From Labilibaculum sp. DW002 (GTDB lineage: Bacteria > Bacteroidota > Bacteroidia > Bacteroidales > Marinifilaceae), in NCBI RefSeq assembly GCF_029029525.1, contig NZ_JAKJSC010000001.1, positions 1,736,001-1,800,000 on the forward strand: a stretch of 64,000 nucleotides of DNA. The letters run 5' to 3'. Positions 60,909-64,000 of the stretch are shown here, piece after piece. Every line of letters starts with the position of its first letter. The stretch's first letter is position 1. A program made the position numbers and the translations under genes. The notes under the pieces were generated by a model that worked only from the letters and a program-made list of their open reading frames with translations, searched no databases and was not told the origin of the DNA.

Positions 60909-62465
60909 TTACAATGGAATATTTCCGTGTTTCTTAGCTGGTAATACTTCTGCTTTTGTTTTCATTGCATTCAATGCATCAATCAAACGAGCTCGAGTTT
61001 CGCTAGGAAGAATTACATCATCGATATAGCCACGCTGTGCTGCCAAATAAGGAACGTTAAATGCTTCTTCGTATTCCTTAATTTTCTCATCAGTTTTAGC
61101 TTGCTTATCATCAGCAGCAGCAATTTCTTTTTTATAAGAAGAGATAACCTCTACCGCACCCTTAGCACCCATTACCGCAATTTCGGCAGTTGGCCATGCA
61201 AATACCATATCAGCTCCCAATGGCTTAGAACACATTGCCAAATAAGCTCCACCGTAATCTTTACGTGTTACAACAGTAAACTTAGGCACAGTAGCCTCGG
61301 CATAACTCCATAATAATTTCGCTCCGTGGCGGATAATACCACCTAGCTCTTGCTGAACTCCCGGAAGGTATCCCGGAACATCAACGAATGTGATCATTGG
61401 AATATTAAAAGCATCACAAGTACGAACGAAACGAGAAATTTTATCAGAAGCATCAATATCTAAACAACCAGCTTGAATCATTGGTTGGTTAGCGATAATA
61501 CCTACCGATTGATTATCTAATCGACCAAAACCGATAATGGCATTCTCAGCATAGTGTTCATGCACTTCGTAGAATTCACCCTGATCAAGCACCGATTCAA
61601 TAACACCCTTCATGTCGTAAGGTGTTTTTGCATCATCAGGAATCATTGTATCCAATTCCGAGCAATCACGCTCAGGATCGTCACCCATAGGCAACTGAGG
61701 CGTTTCCTCCAGGTTGTTATTTGGCAAATAGCTTAATAAATCGCGAATTTCTTCAATTGTATCTTCATCTGAATCGCAAGCGAAGTGAGCGTTACCACTT
61801 TTGGCATTGTGAGCCATAGCTCCACCCAGTTCTTCAAAAGTCGTTTCTTCACCTGTTACTGTTTTAATTACATAAGGAGATGTAATAAACATATGACTCT
61901 GTTTCTTAACCATGTAAACAAAGTCAGTCATAGCTGGAGAATATACTGCACCACCGGCACAAGGGCCCATAATTGCAGAAATCTGTGGAATTACCCCTGA
62001 TGCTCTTGAGTTACGCATAAATATTTCACCATAACCTTTCAATGCATCAACACCTTCTTCTACACGAGCTCCACCTGAATCGTTAAGTCCAACAATAGGA
62101 GCTCCGGCACTTACAGCCAAATCCATTACTTTACAGATTTTTGCAGCATGCATTTCTCCTAAAGATCCTCCACGGGAAGTAAAATCCTGAGAGTAAGCAA
62201 ATACTGTGCGTCCATTGACTAAACCATGACCGATGATAACACCATCAGCTGGAATCTCAGTTTTTTCAAAGCCAAAGTTTGTACAACGGTGTTCCACAAA
62301 CATATCCAACTCTCTAAAACTTCCTTCATCAAAAAGTAGGTCTATTCTCTCACGTGCGGAAAGCTTACCTTTGTCATGCTGTTTGGCAACACGAGCTTCT
62401 CCACCCATCTTTTTAACTTCTTCTCTTTTTTTCTTTAAGAGATCTAACTTTTCAGATACCTTCAT
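60909..62465 (-). CDS. Acyl-CoA carboxyltransferase (transcarboxylase 12S/MmdA-like)
   Basis: 518 residues, third paralogue of the family in the window. Oxyanion loops are NDSGGARVEEGV and [16 protein letters not shown], then VDVPGYLPGVQQE; the end KKHGNIPL is shared with PccB. It is the first gene of its locus. It would take CO2 from or give it to methylmalonyl-CoA/propionyl-CoA. Paired with an OadA-like subunit carrying biotin it fits the 12S subunit of methylmalonyl-CoA:pyruvate carboxyltransferase. Specificity for propionyl-CoA is inferred. Confidence 0.9.
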   Translation of the reverse strand: MKVSEKLDLLKKKREEVKKMGGEARVAKQHDKGKLSARERIDLLFDEGSFRELDMFVEHRCTNFGFEKTEIPADGVIIGHGLVNGRTVFAYSQDFTSRGGSLGEMHAAKICKVMDLAVSAGAPIVGLNDSGGARVEEGVDALKGYGEIFMRNSRASGVIPQISAIMGPCAGGAVYSPAMTDFVYMVKKQSHMFITSPYVIKTVTGEETTFEELGGAMAHNAKSGNAHFACDSDEDTIEEIRDLLSYLPNNNLEETPQLPMGDDPERDCSELDTMIPDDAKTPYDMKGVIESVLDQGEFYEVHEHYAENAIIGFGRLDNQSVGIIANQPMIQAGCLDIDASDKISRFVRTCDAFNIPMITFVDVPGYLPGVQQELGGIIRHGAKLLWSYAEATVPKFTVVTRKDYGGAYLAMCSKPLGADMVFAWPTAEIAVMGAKGAVEVISSYKKEIAAADDKQAKTDEKIKEYEEAFNVPYLAAQRGYIDDVILPSETRARLIDALNAMKTKAEVLPAKKHGNIPL

Positions 62466-63135
62466 TTTATATTTTTTTTCAAGTCATTTGCTAAGAAAAT
62501 CTCAAGGAATTTCTAGTTTACTTCAATTGCTATTCAGTTAATACTCCTCATACATTTGATTGAGCAATTAAATTTTCACATCAATCAATAGAGCTGTTTG
62601 CTTAGAACCTAATTCTATTTAAAGAATTATTTCATTATTGGCTGCCGAATATAAATACTTTCATTCTAGATAAGAAACTGTTTTAAAACACCACTTCATG
62701 TCCGTAAACGTTTGTATATGAAACCGCCCCCTTGAAAATACCACCCTATCAGTCTGTTTTCCAGATCATTCCTCCAACAAAACAACATTCAAAAAAAAAC
62801 AGCAAAAATTCGCCTTAGATATTGTAAAACATATAAAGAACGAGTTGACAAATGATATTATATATTGAAAAAAAATTCAATAACTTTTTTCAATCAAGGA
62901 TTGAACGCAAATTAAAAACTCTTTTTCATTATTTTTCATCCAAACACTAGCAATCACCTATAAATGGGTATAATTACCCATTCATTTCAATATGCTATTA
63001 AAAGATTTTTTTAGGAATATCTACAACACTCTTGTATGTAAATTAGTTTATAATGATTAAGCAAATACTTTTGCAGCTTGGTTAAGAAATACAAAAAATG
63101 ACTAGCGAAAAAATAAGATTTATAACATAGACAGC
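62466..63135. other. Gene-free AT-rich region
   Basis: About 670 bases upstream of the transcarboxylase locus. I find no supported ORF, hairpin terminator or RNA gene; the promoter of the leftward locus should lie here but no good TAnnTTTG pair was recognised. Confidence 0.4.
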
Positions 63136-63309
63136 ATGGTTGTAGAATACCTGTTAACGGACCCGGCAGATTTAGGGAATTATTTCTTTATTCAACATAG
63201 GTATCATCACGATTATTTACATCTAAAAAAAATAGAAAGCAAAGTCAAGTTTATCTTATCTTTCCCAGTAATTTTTTTATTGATAGCAATTCGAAATTAT
63301 ATTTGTTAA
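63136..63309 (+). CDS. Possible small membrane protein, unknown
   Basis: 57 codons from ATG 63136 to TAA 63307-63309. The N-terminal half is polar with a His-rich stretch (HRYHHDYLHL); the C-terminal half has one hydrophobic segment (FILSFPVIFLLIAI). No family recognised, no clear ribosome-binding site. It ends just before the tRNA-like remnant, so it may be a gene fragment or chance frame. Confidence 0.25.
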   Translation: MVVEYLLTDPADLGNYFFIQHRYHHDYLHLKKIESKVKFILSFPVIFLLIAIRNYIC

Positions 63310-63318
63310 TGCAAAAAT

Positions 63319-63394
63319 CAGGTCGTAGCTCAGCCAGATTTAGAGTACGCGTCTGGTAGGCGTGGGGTCGGAATTTCGAATCTTCTCGCATGGA
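63319..63394 (+). pseudogene. Degenerate tRNA-Pro
   Basis: The D-arm (GCTC ... GAGT) and anticodon arm (CGCGT-CTGGTAG-GCGTG) fold, and the T-loop TTCGAAT is intact. The 5' acceptor strand CAGGTCG no longer pairs with the 3' strand CGCATGG, and the last pair of the T stem is lost (T-C). The body matches Bacteroidota tRNA-Pro; the anticodon has become GGT. It is unlikely to be functional. Confidence 0.6.
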
Positions 63395-63561
63395 CTATAT
63401 AAAATAAACGAAAACTCTTGCGAATTTTTCTTTCTTATTGCTACGTATCATTAGAAATTCTAATATCCCCCTTCTATTTCCACTATCTCTTCCTGCCCAT
63501 TCTCTACTTGATAATGTACCTTGCAAACTAGTAATAGAAGCCTTAATTTTATTAGATATAT

Positions 63562-64000
63562 ATGAAAACATTTCCTTTCTCATTGTTTTGTTTAATACTT
63601 TTCATTTCAAGTTCTTGTAATGAAATTAAAACTATTCACATTGAGTATAACTCTACAATAGAACAAGTTGCTTTTGCCGTTTCAGATTTACAATCAGAAC
63701 TAATTTCGAAAAATTACACCTTGTGCGAAAAAGCAGATTTCACAATTCGCTTTGCTATTGATGAGAGCATGAATAAATCAGAGAGTTATCAAATAAATAG
63801 AAGCACAAGAAAAGAGCTTCTGATTTTAGCTCCCGATGCCAATGGATTATTATATGGTGGATTGGAATTGAGTGAATTAATTCGAATTGGCAAAGATATT
63901 CATGAGATAGAAAGCATTAGCGATCAGCCATACATTGCCAAAAGAGGAATCAAATTCAATATTCCTTTGGACATTCGCACTTCCAGTTTTGATGATTCGG
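63562..64000 (+). CDS. Secreted lipoprotein with glycosidase-type N-terminal domain, 3' end outside window
   Basis: 146 codons are visible from ATG 63562 and remain open at the edge. Lipoprotein signal ending FISSSC (Cys19). The mature part has the alpha/beta pattern of the small domain preceding the catalytic barrel in GH20/GH67/GH84-like enzymes: strands and helices ending in LLILAPDANGLLYGGLELSELI, then QPYIAKRGIKFNIPLD, where the barrel would begin. A carbohydrate-active enzyme is therefore likely, family undecided because the catalytic part is missing. Confidence 0.65.
   Translation, partial: MKTFPFSLFCLILFISSSCNEIKTIHIEYNSTIEQVAFAVSDLQSELISKNYTLCEKADFTIRFAIDESMNKSESYQINRSTRKELLILAPDANGLLYGGLELSELIRIGKDIHEIESISDQPYIAKRGIKFNIPLDIRTSSFDDS

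Noticed and set aside
62466-63135. Search for an integrase, transposase or inverted repeats near the tRNA remnant
   Set aside because: No such gene or terminal repeats were found, so a mobile element is not called here.

Overview
The window looks like a chromosomal segment of a marine, AT-rich member of the Bacteroidota, most likely order Marinilabiliales (Marinifilaceae/Prolixibacteraceae type). The evidence is a protein with a type IX secretion (T9SS) sorting tail, a PorD-like protein, the Bacteroidota form of RNA polymerase omega, the bamD-rpoZ-coaBC-porD-recN gene order, promoters of the TTG-N19/20-TAnnTTTG class, and sodium-coupled decarboxylase genes. The species assignment is inference. 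I see no intact insertion sequence, prophage, CRISPR array, rRNA gene or intact tRNA gene.

Layout. 1-858: 5' part of a fused citrate lyase acyl-carrier/beta-subunit gene, cut by the window edge. 1083-5536: leftward operon mce-mmdA-oadG-mmdC-mmdB, a sodium-pumping methylmalonyl-CoA decarboxylase plus epimerase; its oadG is frameshifted. 6074-9766: purL. 9973-14168: large T9SS-secreted Asp-box protein and a small lipoprotein. 14661-18782: divergent GH15 glycosidase and a bifunctional trehalose-6-phosphate synthase/phosphatase. 18974-22370: nadB-nadC-nadA, de novo NAD synthesis. 22604-25973: TPR histidine kinase, MntP-like manganese exporter, FMN-binding protein. 26053-28792: porin (frameshifted near its 3' end) divergent from a heavy-metal permease with an HMA domain. 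29241-32910: ATP-dependent propionyl-CoA carboxylase as three separate subunits. 33199-46583: housekeeping and accessory genes (S9 peptidase, tilS, pabB, a quinone/acrylyl reductase with a divergent HxlR regulator, pepT, proS, a low-complexity lipoprotein, an outer-membrane protein). 46702-50684: cysC-cysD-cysN and fabI. 50804-55906: bamD-rpoZ-coaBC-porD-recN, with coaBC split at a run of ten A. 56076-58430: an alpha-oxoamine synthase and trxB. 58722-62465: a third acyl-CoA carboxyltransferase locus that looks like a methylmalonyl-CoA:pyruvate transcarboxylase. 63136-64000: a short ORF, a decayed tRNA-Pro, and the start of a secreted glycosidase-like lipoprotein.

The strongest theme is propionyl/methylmalonyl-CoA metabolism. 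Three paralogous carboxyltransferases sit in three loci with different energy coupling: sodium-pumping decarboxylation (no ATP), ATP-dependent carboxylation (own biotin carboxylase), and a locus with neither a membrane pump nor a biotin carboxylase, but with an OadA-like pyruvate/oxaloacetate subunit fused to a biotin carrier and a 62-residue soluble relative of the OadG tail. Together with the epimerase these would let the cell run the succinate-propionate pathway in either direction and choose how to pay for it. The new part is inference; the domain content is read from the sequence.

Three otherwise intact genes (oadG, the porin, coaBC) each carry an apparent one-base indel. This may be real (slippage or decay) or may reflect consensus errors, and it should be settled before biological weight is put on it.
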